DNA of 64,000 bases from Verrucomicrobiota bacterium (GTDB lineage Bacteria > Verrucomicrobiota > Verrucomicrobiia > CAIQCK01), in the NCBI GenBank assembly GCA_016222825.1, contig JACRQF010000010.1, positions 1 through 64,000 on the forward strand, read 5' to 3'. Within the stretch, counting starts at the first letter, position 1, and the number at the start of each line of letters is the position of its first letter. A program made the translations under genes and the position numbers. The notes beneath the pieces are model-generated. The model ran no database searches. It had not been told where the DNA came from and was given only the letters and a program-made list of their open reading frames with translations. Below, in pieces: positions 8,484-17,400 of this stretch.

Positions 8484-9675
8484 ACTTGGGCACGGGCTGG
8501 AGGTTCTTGAACGGGATCTTGATGGCCGCCGGGACAAGTTCCTCGTCGACGAGATTGGTGCCAATCAGGATCTGAACGCCGTGGCCCCGGATCATCTCGC
8601 CCGAGGTGCGGCCAACCAGGGTGGAGGTCGAGCCACCAACCACGATCGGGGAAGTTTCGATGGTCTTCGCATCCATCGCTTTCAACTCAAGCGACTCCTG
8701 CCCTCCGAAGAACACGCCCTTGTCCATGGGGTTGCGACCGACGGAAATTTTTCCGATTGCCCAACGAACCACGATGTTGGTCAACGGCCGGGGCACCAGG
8801 CTCTGCACCGTGATGCGGAGCGAGGCCGTCTCGCGGTAGCGGCTGTATCCGGGAGACAACCACGCGATGGGTGTGGCATCGGCCGCGTCTTTCTTCCTGT
8901 TGATGCGCTGGACTTCAAGCTTCAGGGGTGACCTCAGCGTCGCGAGCTCTGGCAGCGACAACGCCTTCGGCAACACGGACCGGACCATCAGATACTTGAC
9001 CCCGCCTGTGCCCGTCTTGATCGGACGAATCAGCAGTTGGGTATAGGAGAGTCCATCAGAGGCGACGGTTGGGGTCTGGACTTGAGGTTGAGGCGCGGGC
9101 TGAGCCGGCGGCGGCGCTGCCGGCGGGGTTGGTGGCGGCGGTTTTGGTGTCGCCGTCGCCAAAGCAGGTGCTGGTGCAGCGGGCGGCGGCGCAACCACAG
9201 GCGCAGGCGCAGGCTGTGCCGTCGGTATTTGAACTGGTGGAGCCGGCGGCGCTGGCGCGCTCACGACGGGAGCGGGTTGCACCGGCGGGGGCGCGGGCGC
9301 AGGCTGAGGCTGCGGCGGCGGTGATGTTGCCTTCGCGACTTGAACAGGTGCAGGCGGTGTCTGCACCGGCGCAGGGGCTGGTGGCGCAGGCGGCAACGGC
9401 GGCAACGGCTCAACGACGACCGGCGCAGGGGGCGGTTGCATGAAGCCATCCACGCCTTGAGCCACATACGACCAGCCCGCAGCCAATCGGGACTTCATGG
9501 CGCGCAGCACCTTCCCGATATCCTGCTTGAACGATGGCGGGCCTAACTGCCCCTTGGCCGGCGTTGCCGGGCGCGCTGCCACAGCGGGCGGCGCCACCGG
9601 CGCGACCGGCGTTTGCGCGGGCAATGGCAGCGTCGCACAAAGGCTCGTCATCAAAATTAGCCGGAGCTTTGTCAT
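8482..9675 (-). CDS. Secreted proline/alanine-rich protein with paralogous C-terminal domain
   Basis: 397 residues. A signal peptide (about 1-20) is followed by a short conserved-looking helix (FKQDIGKVLRAMKSRLAAGW), then a 120-residue linker of Pro, Ala, Gln and Val. The C-terminal domain (about 215-397) shares LRITVQS, VVRWAIGK, KTIETS and IRGHGVQILI with the protein at 4820-5368. The linker looks like an extended wall- or envelope-spanning segment. I do not recognise a named family. It is convergent with the serine hydrolase gene, whose terminator touches its 3' end. Confidence 0.7.
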   Translation of the reverse strand: MTKLRLILMTSLCATLPLPAQTPVAPVAPPAVAARPATPAKGQLGPPSFKQDIGKVLRAMKSRLAAGWSYVAQGVDGFMQPPPAPVVVEPLPPLPPAPPAPAPVQTPPAPVQVAKATSPPPQPQPAPAPPPVQPAPVVSAPAPPAPPVQIPTAQPAPAPVVAPPPAAPAPALATATPKPPPPTPPAAPPPAQPAPQPQVQTPTVASDGLSYTQLLIRPIKTGTGGVKYLMVRSVLPKALSLPELATLRSPLKLEVQRINRKKDAADATPIAWLSPGYSRYRETASLRITVQSLVPRPLTNIVVRWAIGKISVGRNPMDKGVFFGGQESLELKAMDAKTIETSPIVVGGSTSTLVGRTSGEMIRGHGVQILIGTNLVDEELVPAAIKIPFKNLQPVPK

Positions 9676-9702
9676 CAGGTCATCTTGCGCTCGAATGCCC
9701 GC

Positions 9703-9730
9703 GCAGGTTGGGCGTGGAAAGCCAACCTGC
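9703..9730. other. Perfect 9-bp hairpin
   Basis: GCAGGTTGG (9703-9711), a 10-base loop and CCAACCTGC (9722-9730). It lies between two minus-strand genes, upstream of the start at 9675 and downstream of the stop at 9830. No T run follows on either strand. It could be a leader structure or a stabilising 3' end. Confidence 0.45.
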
Positions 9731-9829
9731 CTTCGGCACTCCCAGGCGTTGAGTTCGTGAACTACAGCGATACATCACACGAAACAAGCTGTTGTCGAAA
9801 ACGTGCCGTCCACCGGCGATTCGGACCGG

Positions 9830-10288
9830 TTACTGCGTCAGTTGTTGCGGAACTTCCGTCGCCACCGCGGCCGGAGGCCGTTGCTCGGCGCGCATCATTT
9901 CCAGATGCAGCCGGGTGGAACGCGTGTTCTCCTCCATCTCCACCAGCAATCGCAGCGTCTCGCCCGCCGCGCACGTCATGATGCCCGCGGCAAACGCGCA
10001 GGGAAGCCCGGCCGCCAGCACCAGCAGCGCCTTCCAAAGCTGCGGCCCGTCCCAGAGCTGATAATGGATCGTCACCGCCAGCACGCCGACCGCCAGCGCC
10101 AGCATGAGAACCACGCCCAGCACGTTCAGCGTCACCGCGGTAATCCGCATCACCGGGTATCGCCTCGCCAAAGGCGCGTTCACCGGCTGGTTCATGTCGC
10201 ACGCCGGGCAACGCACAATCGTCCCGGTCTGCGAATGGCCGATGTTCAACTTCTGGCTGCAACTCTGACAGTAGAAGGTCAACTTCAT
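9830..10288 (-). CDS. Zinc-ribbon membrane protein
   Basis: 152 residues. The N-terminus holds a zinc ribbon with C7-x2-C10 and C27-x2-C30 (CPACDM). Two hydrophobic helices follow (about 45-72 and 81-105), then a charged amphipathic tail (about 106-152). Many Verrucomicrobiota and Planctomycetota proteins start with such a ribbon, but no function is known for this layout. The start at 10288 was chosen because MKLTFYCQSC begins the ribbon; the frame is open further upstream without recognisable features. Confidence 0.7.
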   Translation of the reverse strand: MKLTFYCQSCSQKLNIGHSQTGTIVRCPACDMNQPVNAPLARRYPVMRITAVTLNVLGVVLMLALAVGVLAVTIHYQLWDGPQLWKALLVLAAGLPCAFAAGIMTCAAGETLRLLVEMEENTRSTRLHLEMMRAEQRPPAAVATEVPQQLTQ

Positions 10289-10555
10289 GGCGAATGATGC
10301 GCCTGGCGGGCGACTGCCGGCCAGACCTGCAACGCGCAGGGAAATCGTATCATCTTCACCGATTCCCTGTGTGGGTTCTATTCTGGCATCTTCCCGCGGC
10401 GGGGTCAATCCGAGCTTCCGAAAATCTTCTTCCGCCCGCCGCCGTGTAGGAGGGAGAACCCAAGCCCGTTTCAGATTGATGGCAGGTCATGGCCCGTGCT
10501 ATTTATCGCCTGGTTTCAACCCGCGTTGAAAGCCTGGCACACGGAGACAAGGATC

Positions 10556-11101
10556 ATGAAGAGTTCGACACCTGCTTTCTGGCTGACGGGACTCATCTTG
10601 CTTTGGGCCGTCGGCACGCCCGTGGTGGAAGGAGGCTGAGGCCCGCGCACAGACGCCGCGACGGTGGCTCGCGTCATCCCGCACACCCCACCCGCCAGGG
10701 TGACTCGCGTGATTCCGCGTGGCCCATTCCTCAGCGGCGTGGTGGTCAGTTTGACCCCCCGATGGCGCACCCTCAGCGTGAGACCCACCGATGCGGCCGT
10801 TGCCCGCGCGCTCAACCCCGCCGTCTTTTTCATCGGTGCGGATGCGATGCTCGGCCGGAACGGAAAGGAGTGTGAACTCCAGGACATCCAGCCCGGCGAC
10901 CCGATTCGCGTGGCGTTCAGGATAGACCCGGGGCCAACGGTTCACGTGACCGGACTCGAAGCCGGCAATCCCGGCCCGGCCGGCCTCAGTCGCGCATGGC
11001 CCGTGACTTCGGCGCAATGCATCGTGGGTGGCATCGCCTTGGCGGTGCTGCTGGTCTTTACCCTTGCGGTGCGGGGCGTGTGGAGGAGCTTCTCCAGCTA
11101 G
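10556..11101 (+). pseudogene. Small exported/membrane protein gene interrupted by an in-frame TGA
   Basis: ATG at 10556 opens a good signal-peptide-like sequence (MKSSTPAFWLTGLILLWAVG) that ends at TGA 10637-10639 after 27 codons. The same frame then continues without a stop to 11101 with ordinary coding composition. That part includes a beta-rich segment (VFFIGADAML, IQPGDPIRVAF) and one C-terminal transmembrane helix (about IVGGIALAVLLVFTLAV). A GTG at 10664 could restart translation but would lose the export signal. The simplest reading is one gene with a nonsense mutation or a sequencing error, such as TGG read as TGA. No homologue is recognised. Confidence 0.55.
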
Positions 11102-11137
11102 ACGGCCGCCGCGCAGGTTCATCGCGCACGCACGACC

Positions 11138-11368
11138 TTGGGAACGAGCGGTCAAACCTCGGGAGCAGACTATCCACTCCCCGGAGCGAGCCATCCACCC
11201 CCGGGAGCCAGCCATTCGCTCCTGGGAGTCAGTCGCTGGACCCCGGGAGCCAGTCATTCGCTCCCGGGAGCCAGTCACCGAACCCCGGGAGCCAGTCACC
11301 GAACCCCGGGAGCCAGTCGCTGGATCCCGGGAGCCAGTCATTCGCTCCCGGGAGTGAGCCATCCGCTC
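11138..11368. repeat. 21-bp tandem array, 11 units
   Basis: Eleven units of exactly 21 bp without insertions or deletions. The best units begin CCGGGAGCCAGTC, followed by a variable eight-base part such as ATTCGCTC, ACCGAACC or GCTGGATC. The first three and the last unit are more diverged. Units are in register for 231 bp. No spacer sequences exist, so this is not a CRISPR. A frame stays open through it because 21 is a multiple of three, but it has no start or homology that would make it a gene. Confidence 0.9.
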
Positions 11369-11766
11369 CAGTCCAAATACCCCAAAAAAACCGCCCGCCG
11401 CAGCCCACTGCGGTTGGATTCGGCCTCTGGAACGGGTTTTTGCCTCCTGAAATGGTTTTTGGCCACCCCACGAACGAACCATTCCGGAAAGTCCCAAAGT
11501 CGCTTCGGAAATGCCCCGAATCCTTCCCCTACCCCCCTCCTCGTTCCGTCAGCCTTGGCCGGCTCCATCCTGAGACCCGCCGCCCGGTGGGTCGGGCGCT
11601 CCGGGCACGACCGCCCCTGAGCCGCGCAAGGATCGCGCCTGGAAGTCGCGATTCACCTCGGCCACTTGCCATGCATGGTGTTCCTGTAGCGGCAAGAGGT
11701 GGGGCTTCGGCCTTGCAGCACCTCCCGTGTTATGCGACAAGAGCAAGGTTCAATTAACAATGTCAG
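11369..11766. other. Intergenic stretch without a recognised gene
   Basis: About 400 bp. The first part is cytosine-rich on the plus strand with homopolymer runs (AAAAAAA near 11385, CCCCC near 11531). I see no convincing coding frame, RNA gene or terminator here. Confidence 0.5.
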
Positions 11767-11772
11767 GTGAAT

Positions 11773-12129
11773 ATGGCCAATCACTCGTGGAATGGACACT
11801 TGATTGAAGTGGAGAGCCATGCGACGCCGAAGTTGCTTTGGTTTGGGATGTCCTTTTCTGTGCGAGTAGACGGCAGTAGATCATTTCGCTCGCCAGACTA
11901 CTTTGAGGGCCTTCGAACCGTCGTGCCTTTTGAGATTGTTGATGCCGGCACGGTCAGGCGTGGTCGAGTCGAGTCCGGTCGCCCTTGCTCAGTGCTTTAC
12001 GCTGTCTATCGAGTATTCATTGAGGAGCAGGAGGTTGCACGAGGCGCAGTCCGAGCACGAAATTGGTATACCACATATGGCATTATCGCGGCGGTCTTAG
12101 TATCTCTTGCTATCTTCATGTCTCGATGA
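11773..12129 (+). CDS. Small protein of unknown function with C-terminal membrane helix
   Basis: 118 residues starting MANHSWNGH. The soluble part carries SFSVRVDGSRSF and a basic C-terminal half, then one hydrophobic helix (about 100-116, IIAAVLVSLAIF). A GTG two codons upstream (11767) is an alternative start. Base composition is clearly less GC-rich than the surrounding genes, and the codon choice is different, which suggests a recent arrival. Function is unknown. Confidence 0.6.
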   Translation: MANHSWNGHLIEVESHATPKLLWFGMSFSVRVDGSRSFRSPDYFEGLRTVVPFEIVDAGTVRRGRVESGRPCSVLYAVYRVFIEEQEVARGAVRARNWYTTYGIIAAVLVSLAIFMSR

Positions 12130-12270
12130 TCACTGCACATGTCAATCCGCTGGAACGAACGAGGCTTTGCCCTGTCGCTCAGCCTTATCGGTAGAAAAAA
12201 CCTACTGGATTAGGCGGGCGGGAACCCTATGCTACTGCTGACGGCTGGGCCGATGCCGGCTGGATGAAAC

Positions 12271-12581
12271 ATTATGACGGCACCAAACTCTGGCGGGCCG
12301 CAAGACCCAGGACCGCCTTCACATGAGGGGGATGGGCGTCTCCTATTGCGCATTCTGCTTCGGATTCTTGTCGGTCTCACTATCATCGCTGCGGCTGTCG
12401 GTTTCCTACTGGATTTGCTTGTTGGCCCTTCTATTCGTGATCTCGTAGCGCCATACACCGACAAGATACCGAACTGGGTCTGGATAGCCTTGTTGGTGTG
12501 CATTGGATGTTATGGGGTTTGGGATTGCTATCTCTCGGTGAGAGAATCTAAGAAAGATGATCATGACGGCACCAAACACTG
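12271..12581. repeat. Pair of 22-bp direct repeats bracketing a small gene
   Basis: The copies at 12271-12292 and 12560-12581 share ATGACGGCACCAAAC plus flanking bases, with two mismatches. Both copies contain a gene start, so the two genes begin with the same five residues, MTAPN. The distance between them is 289 bp. Confidence 0.75.
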
Positions 12582-12582
12582 A
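12274..12582 (+). CDS. Small two-helix membrane protein
   Basis: 102 residues. A Pro/Gly-rich start (MTAPNSGGPQDPGPP) is followed by two hydrophobic helices (about 27-50 and 68-84) and a charged tail ending DDHDGTKH. It overlaps the following ETF:QO gene start by 20 bp. Its first five codons repeat the first five codons of that gene. Function is unknown; the AT-richer composition groups it with the gene at 11773. Confidence 0.55.
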   Translation: MTAPNSGGPQDPGPPSHEGDGRLLLRILLRILVGLTIIAAAVGFLLDLLVGPSIRDLVAPYTDKIPNWVWIALLVCIGCYGVWDCYLSVRESKKDDHDGTKH

Positions 12583-14440
12583 TCAACCGCAACCGCCCAT
12601 CGAGCGGCAAGGCATGGATGTGGACATCGTCTGCGTCGGCTTCGGGCCGGCCACGGGCGGGTTCCTGACGACGCTGTCGCGCCAACTGATGAACGCGGAC
12701 GGCACGCCGCGGTTCGAGAGCGCGGTGGCGCCGGGGATGCCGCCGCAAGTGATTTGCTACGAGCGCGCGGACGACATCGGCTTCGGGGTGTCGGGCGTGG
12801 TGACGCGGGGGCGCGGGTTGCGGGCGACGTTCCCCGATCTCGATCCGGCGCAGATACCAACGGCGGCGGCGGTGACGGAGGAGCGGGTGTTGTATCTGCT
12901 GGATCCGGTCGGGGCGAGCCGGCGGTCGCTGACGTTGCGGGCCGGGGACGCGATGATCCGGGCGTTGAAGTGGATGCTGCCCTATGAGCGGGAGGCGGTG
13001 GCGCTGCCGTATATCCCGCCGTTCCTGAGCAAGCACGGCGGGCTGATCTTCTCGCTGGGGCAGTTCAACCAGTGGGTCGGGCAGCAGGTGATGGCGACGG
13101 GGGCGGTGCAGGTCTGGCCGGGGACACCGGTGGCGAAGGCGTTGATCGAGCAAGACCGCGTGGCGGGCGTGCGGCTGCTGGACCAGGGCGTGGACAAGCA
13201 GGGCAAGGCGGAGGAGGGCTTCATGCCGGGGATGGACATCCGCGCGGCATTGACGGTGGTGGGCGACGGGCCGGTGGGCACGGTGGGCCAGCAGCTCGAC
13301 CGGCAGTTCGGGATGCCGGAGGGTCATCACTCGCACGACTGGGCCGTGGGGATGAAGATGGTGGTGAACCTGCGCGAGGACTGCGACCTGAAGCCCGGCA
13401 CGGTCTTCCACACGTTCGGCTACCCGGAGCCGGAGATCTTCGGGTTCATGTATGTCTATCCGGACCGCACGGCGTCGCTGGGCATCTTCGTGCCGTCGTG
13501 GTTCGACAGTCCGGTGCGGACGAGCTACCGCTATCTCCAGCACTGGATGTTGCACCCGTATATGTGGCGCTATCTCGAGGGCGCGACGCTGCGGTCATGG
13601 GGCGCGAAGACGCTGGGCGAGTCGGGCAAGCGCGGCGAGCCGTGGCTGGTCGGCAATGGTTACGCGCGGATCGGCGAAGGCTCCGGCACGACGAACGTGC
13701 TCACCGGCTCCGGCGTGGATGAGGCGTGGACCAGCGGCGTGCAACTGGCCGAGGGCGTCGTGGAGCTGCTCGCGGCGAAGAAGCCGTTCACGAAGGAGAA
13801 CCTGGAGGAGGCTTACGCGAAGCGACGGCGCTTCAGTTGGATCGAGAACGAGGGCCGCGAGGCGGAGCGCGCGCGGGATGGTTTCCACCGCGGCGTGGTG
13901 GCGGGCCTGATCGGCATGGGACTGGCGGGATTCACCAAGGGAAAGGTCGCCATTCCCGGCCAGCCGTTTGCGCCGCACGAGCGGCTGCCGAGCCTGGAGG
14001 AATACTATCGCGGCAGAATCCCCGCCGACGAGGTGAGGAAGATCCAGGAAGAGTGCGCGGCGAGGGGCCTGTCGGCGCACGCGACGTTGATGGAGTGCTG
14101 CGGCTGGCCGGAGATCCCCTACGACGGCAAGCTGCTGGTGTCGCAGCAGGACGCGCTGCTGCTGGGCGGCAAGGTGCAGGCGCCGGCCGGCTACGCGGAC
14201 CACGTGGCGTTCCTCTACCCCAACCTCTGCGAGACGTGCGGGACGAAGCTGTGCATCGAGGTCTGTTCGGGGCAGGCAATCACGCCGGGGCCGAAGGGCG
14301 TGCCGGCGTTCGACAGGGAGAAGTGCGTCCACTGCGGCGCGTGTCTCTGGAACTGCGCGACGCCGCTGCCGGAGGACGCCCAGCGCACGAACATCGAGTT
14401 CCGCGCAGGGACAGGCGGGCTGCATTCGGCGGAGAACTGA
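12563..14440 (+). CDS. Electron-transfer flavoprotein:quinone oxidoreductase-like (FixC/ETF-QO type)
   Basis: 625 residues, the length of full ETF-QO. It passes electrons from reduced ETF to the membrane quinone pool. The N-terminal FAD fold starts at IVCVGFGPATGGFL. The C-terminal iron-sulfur part has CETCGTKLCIEVC (from about 555) and CVHCGACLWNC (from about 587), enough for one [4Fe-4S] cluster and probably a second. The middle section YPEPEIFGFMYVYPDRTASL and the segment around WLVGNGYARIGEGSGTTNVL fit the substrate domain. No etfAB genes are in the window. The start at 12563 is inside the direct repeat; ATG at 12557 is an alternative. Confidence 0.85.
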   Translation: MTAPNTDQPQPPIERQGMDVDIVCVGFGPATGGFLTTLSRQLMNADGTPRFESAVAPGMPPQVICYERADDIGFGVSGVVTRGRGLRATFPDLDPAQIPTAAAVTEERVLYLLDPVGASRRSLTLRAGDAMIRALKWMLPYEREAVALPYIPPFLSKHGGLIFSLGQFNQWVGQQVMATGAVQVWPGTPVAKALIEQDRVAGVRLLDQGVDKQGKAEEGFMPGMDIRAALTVVGDGPVGTVGQQLDRQFGMPEGHHSHDWAVGMKMVVNLREDCDLKPGTVFHTFGYPEPEIFGFMYVYPDRTASLGIFVPSWFDSPVRTSYRYLQHWMLHPYMWRYLEGATLRSWGAKTLGESGKRGEPWLVGNGYARIGEGSGTTNVLTGSGVDEAWTSGVQLAEGVVELLAAKKPFTKENLEEAYAKRRRFSWIENEGREAERARDGFHRGVVAGLIGMGLAGFTKGKVAIPGQPFAPHERLPSLEEYYRGRIPADEVRKIQEECAARGLSAHATLMECCGWPEIPYDGKLLVSQQDALLLGGKVQAPAGYADHVAFLYPNLCETCGTKLCIEVCSGQAITPGPKGVPAFDREKCVHCGACLWNCATPLPEDAQRTNIEFRAGTGGLHSAEN

Positions 14441-14471
14441 GCCACGAACCCAAGCCAAGCCGGCAAGCGGA

Positions 14472-14489
14472 GCCGGCAGGGATGCCGGC
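14472..14489. terminator. Hairpin between convergent genes
   Basis: GCCGGCA, loop GGGA, TGCCGGC lies between the stop codons of the ETF:QO gene (14440) and the TPR gene (14499). The GGATGCCGGCGCTAC phrase resembles an interspersed palindrome. There is no T run, so a terminator function for both strands is inferred from position only. Confidence 0.45.
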
Positions 14490-14498
14490 GCTACGCCG

Positions 14499-17400
14499 TC
14501 ACTTGATCGTCAGCAACACGCGCTGGGCCTCGGCAGCGAGGTCGGCGGGGAGACTCAGGCTCAAGGCGCGCTGGAGCGATTGTTTGCTCTCGTCGAGCTT
14601 CTTGAGCCAATACTGCGACATGCCGAGGTAGAACGCCGCCTTGGCATCGTCCGGGCGTTTGCTGGCGCTCTCCTTGAGCAGGTTCACCGCTGCTTTGTAA
14701 TCCCCCCGCTTGTAGATGATGATGCCCAGGGCCTTTCCAATCTCCGCGTCGTCGGGGAAAGCCTCCCGCGCCGTGACCGCCATCTCGTAGGTCTTGCGAT
14801 TATCACCCGGTTCTTCGGCGCCCAGGATGGCCAGCCGTTTCTTGGCCAGCGCAAAATCCGGGAAGCGGGCGAGCACCCTTTCGTAAGCCTGCTTGGCCGC
14901 CTTGATGTCCGCCTTCTGCTCGTGGATGGCGGCCATCACCATGAGCGCCGGCACGTCAGCCGGGTCCGACTTCAGAGCCTGCTCAACTCTCGATTCGTAA
15001 GGCAGCGCCTGCGAGGGCTTGGCGGCAAGCTCAACCATGCTCAGGAACCGTTTGGCTTCCGCCGCCCGCCTGAAAGTGGCATCCGCTTGGAGCGCGGCTC
15101 GCGCCGCCGTCTCCGCCTCCCCAATCCGTCCCAAGCCGTAGGCGGCCTCGGCAAGGTCATAAAGCAATTCCGGGTTTCCCGGCTGCTTGGCCACCGTCTG
15201 GCGCAGGAGGCTCAGCGCCCACTTGTAATCGCCCGCACGGTAAGCCAGACGCCCCAACAGACCGGCGACCACTGGGTCATCCGGCGCCAGTTTATACGCG
15301 GCCTTGGCATATTCAAACGCCTTGGACTCGCCCTGAGAGCGCCAGGCGTAAAGCTGCGCCAGATTGATGAGAGGCTTCACGTTTCTGGGATTCGCTTTCG
15401 TGATCCCCTCGTAAGTCGCGACGGCCTTGTCGAACATCCCCTCGCGGGCATAGATCGCGGCCAGGCGCAAAAGCGCCACCGGATCGTTTGGCTTCTCCGC
15501 CAACCTGCTCTCCAACCCCGCGCGCGCTTCAACACCGGCTGTCTTGGCATCCACAGACAGCACAGCCAGACACCGGCCGGCTTCCACGCTGCCCGGAAAC
15601 TCCTTGTTCAACTGAAGCGCGCGCTGAAACGCGAGGCGGGCGGATTCCTCCTCGCCCATCATGTAATGGGTCATGGCCAGATGGTATTGGACCTCCGCCT
15701 CGGTGGGCAGCTTGTCCGCTGTTTCCCGCAGGAGATTCAACGCCGTCGAATACTGGCCTTTCTTATAGAGAATCCAACCCAAGGTATCCGCAACGAACGG
15801 GTCCCTCGGCTGCAACTCCCTGGCCTTGCCCGCCAGTTCGTAAGCCCTGTCGAGCTTGCCCAGATGCTCCGAATACAGATAGGCGAGGTTGTTCAAAGCC
15901 GGCCCGAACTTCGGATTCACCCCCAGCAGTTTCTCGTAAGCGTCGCGGGCGGCATTGTAGTCCTTCTCGTAGTCGTAGATCATGCCGATGAGCATGAGGG
16001 AGGCGACATCCTTGGGGTTCTTCGCGACGACTGCGAACAGCTCCTCCATCGCCTTCTGGCGCTGGTTGGAGGTCACGTAAAGTTGCGCGAGCAGGAAGTA
16101 AGCCGCATGGAAATCAGGCTGCAACTCCACGGCTTTCCGCAACGCGGCCTCCGCCTGCTTCGTGTCCCGTTGCGCCAGGAACACCCTGGCCTGCAGGAAG
16201 CACAGGTGTGCCTGCTTCGGGTTCTTCTCCAGTTCTTTCCCGATGCGCTGTAGCGCCGCCGCGTATTGCTTGCCCGCCAGGTCCAAATCAACCAGTTGGT
16301 CCATCGCGGGCAGATAACCCGGCGTCAATTCGAGCGCCTTCTCAAACGCCTTGCGGGCCTCGTCCTTCTTGCCCTGCTGGAGATGGACCAAGCCCGTCTG
16401 CAGGGCGACTTCGGGACTCTTGGGGAATAGCTCCTCGAACTTGCGATACACGCCCAACGCGTCATCGAGATTGTTCAAAGCGCGGCAGGCTTCGGCCAGC
16501 AGCAGCCACCCCTGGGCGATCTGCGGGTGCTGTTGAATGAACTGTTTCAAGAAAACCACCGTTGAACTGAGATCGCCGGCCCTGATTTTGAGTTCCGCCA
16601 ACAGCAGCGCGGCTTCCACAAGATCGGGATTCAGGCTCACGGCCTCACCGAGGGTGTTTCTCGCCTTCCCCGGCTCGTTGTCCACGAGATACGCGAGCGC
16701 AAGCTGATACCGCACAAACGCGGCCTTTGGATAGCGGAACAGCATTCCCTCAAATTCCGAAATGGCCTTCGCGGTTTCGCCCTTCACCAGTTTCAGCCTG
16801 CCGCTCAGCAACATCGCCTCGTAATTCAGCGGGTCGCGCGTCAGTATCCTCTTCAGCAAGGCGTCGCAATCATCGTATCTCTTCTCCCTGAAGGCCAACT
16901 CCGCCAACTGCGCCGACGCGGGCAAATAATCCGGGGCTTTCTGGACAATCTCTTCCAACACACGCTTGCCCGCCTCCGCATCCCCGTTGCGAACCTTGAA
17001 CTGCGCGTATTTCAGCCGCCTCGGAGACCGGAGGGGAGCAAATTCGGCGGCAGCTTGGAAGGCCTGTTCCGCCTGCTTCAAATCGTTCTGGGACCAATAC
17101 ACATTGCCGAGCGCGGAGTAGGCCGCGCTTGACTTCGGATCGAGCGCCAGCGCGCGCTTGAAGGCGGCTTCCGCAGCCGGCAAATCACGCTGCCGAAGGG
17201 AGAGGTTTCCCAGCGCCACCTGCAAGGACGCTTTCTCGCCCGTTGCTTGCAGCGCCTTCTGCAACCGTTGCCGAGTCTCTTCGGCAGCCTTCGGCGTTGC
17301 AGCCGTTTCGGCCAGAAGGATCGGGGCTTCTTCGTCTTGCGGCTTGCGGTCCATCACAAACAACGCCTCGTCCCGTGCTTCCTTCAGTTTTCCCATGGCG

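Noticed and set aside
10637..10639. TGA as selenocysteine
   Set aside because: No hairpin of the bacterial SECIS type is evident right after the codon, and the protein has no redox features; a mutation is simpler.
11138..11368. CRISPR array
   Set aside because: The units are contiguous with no unique spacers, and no cas gene is near. The same holds for the array at 62550-62801.
10996..11757. Open frame through the first 21-bp array giving PGSQ-type heptad repeats
   Set aside because: A 21-bp period keeps any frame open; no start site, no signal, and the part after the array looks non-coding.
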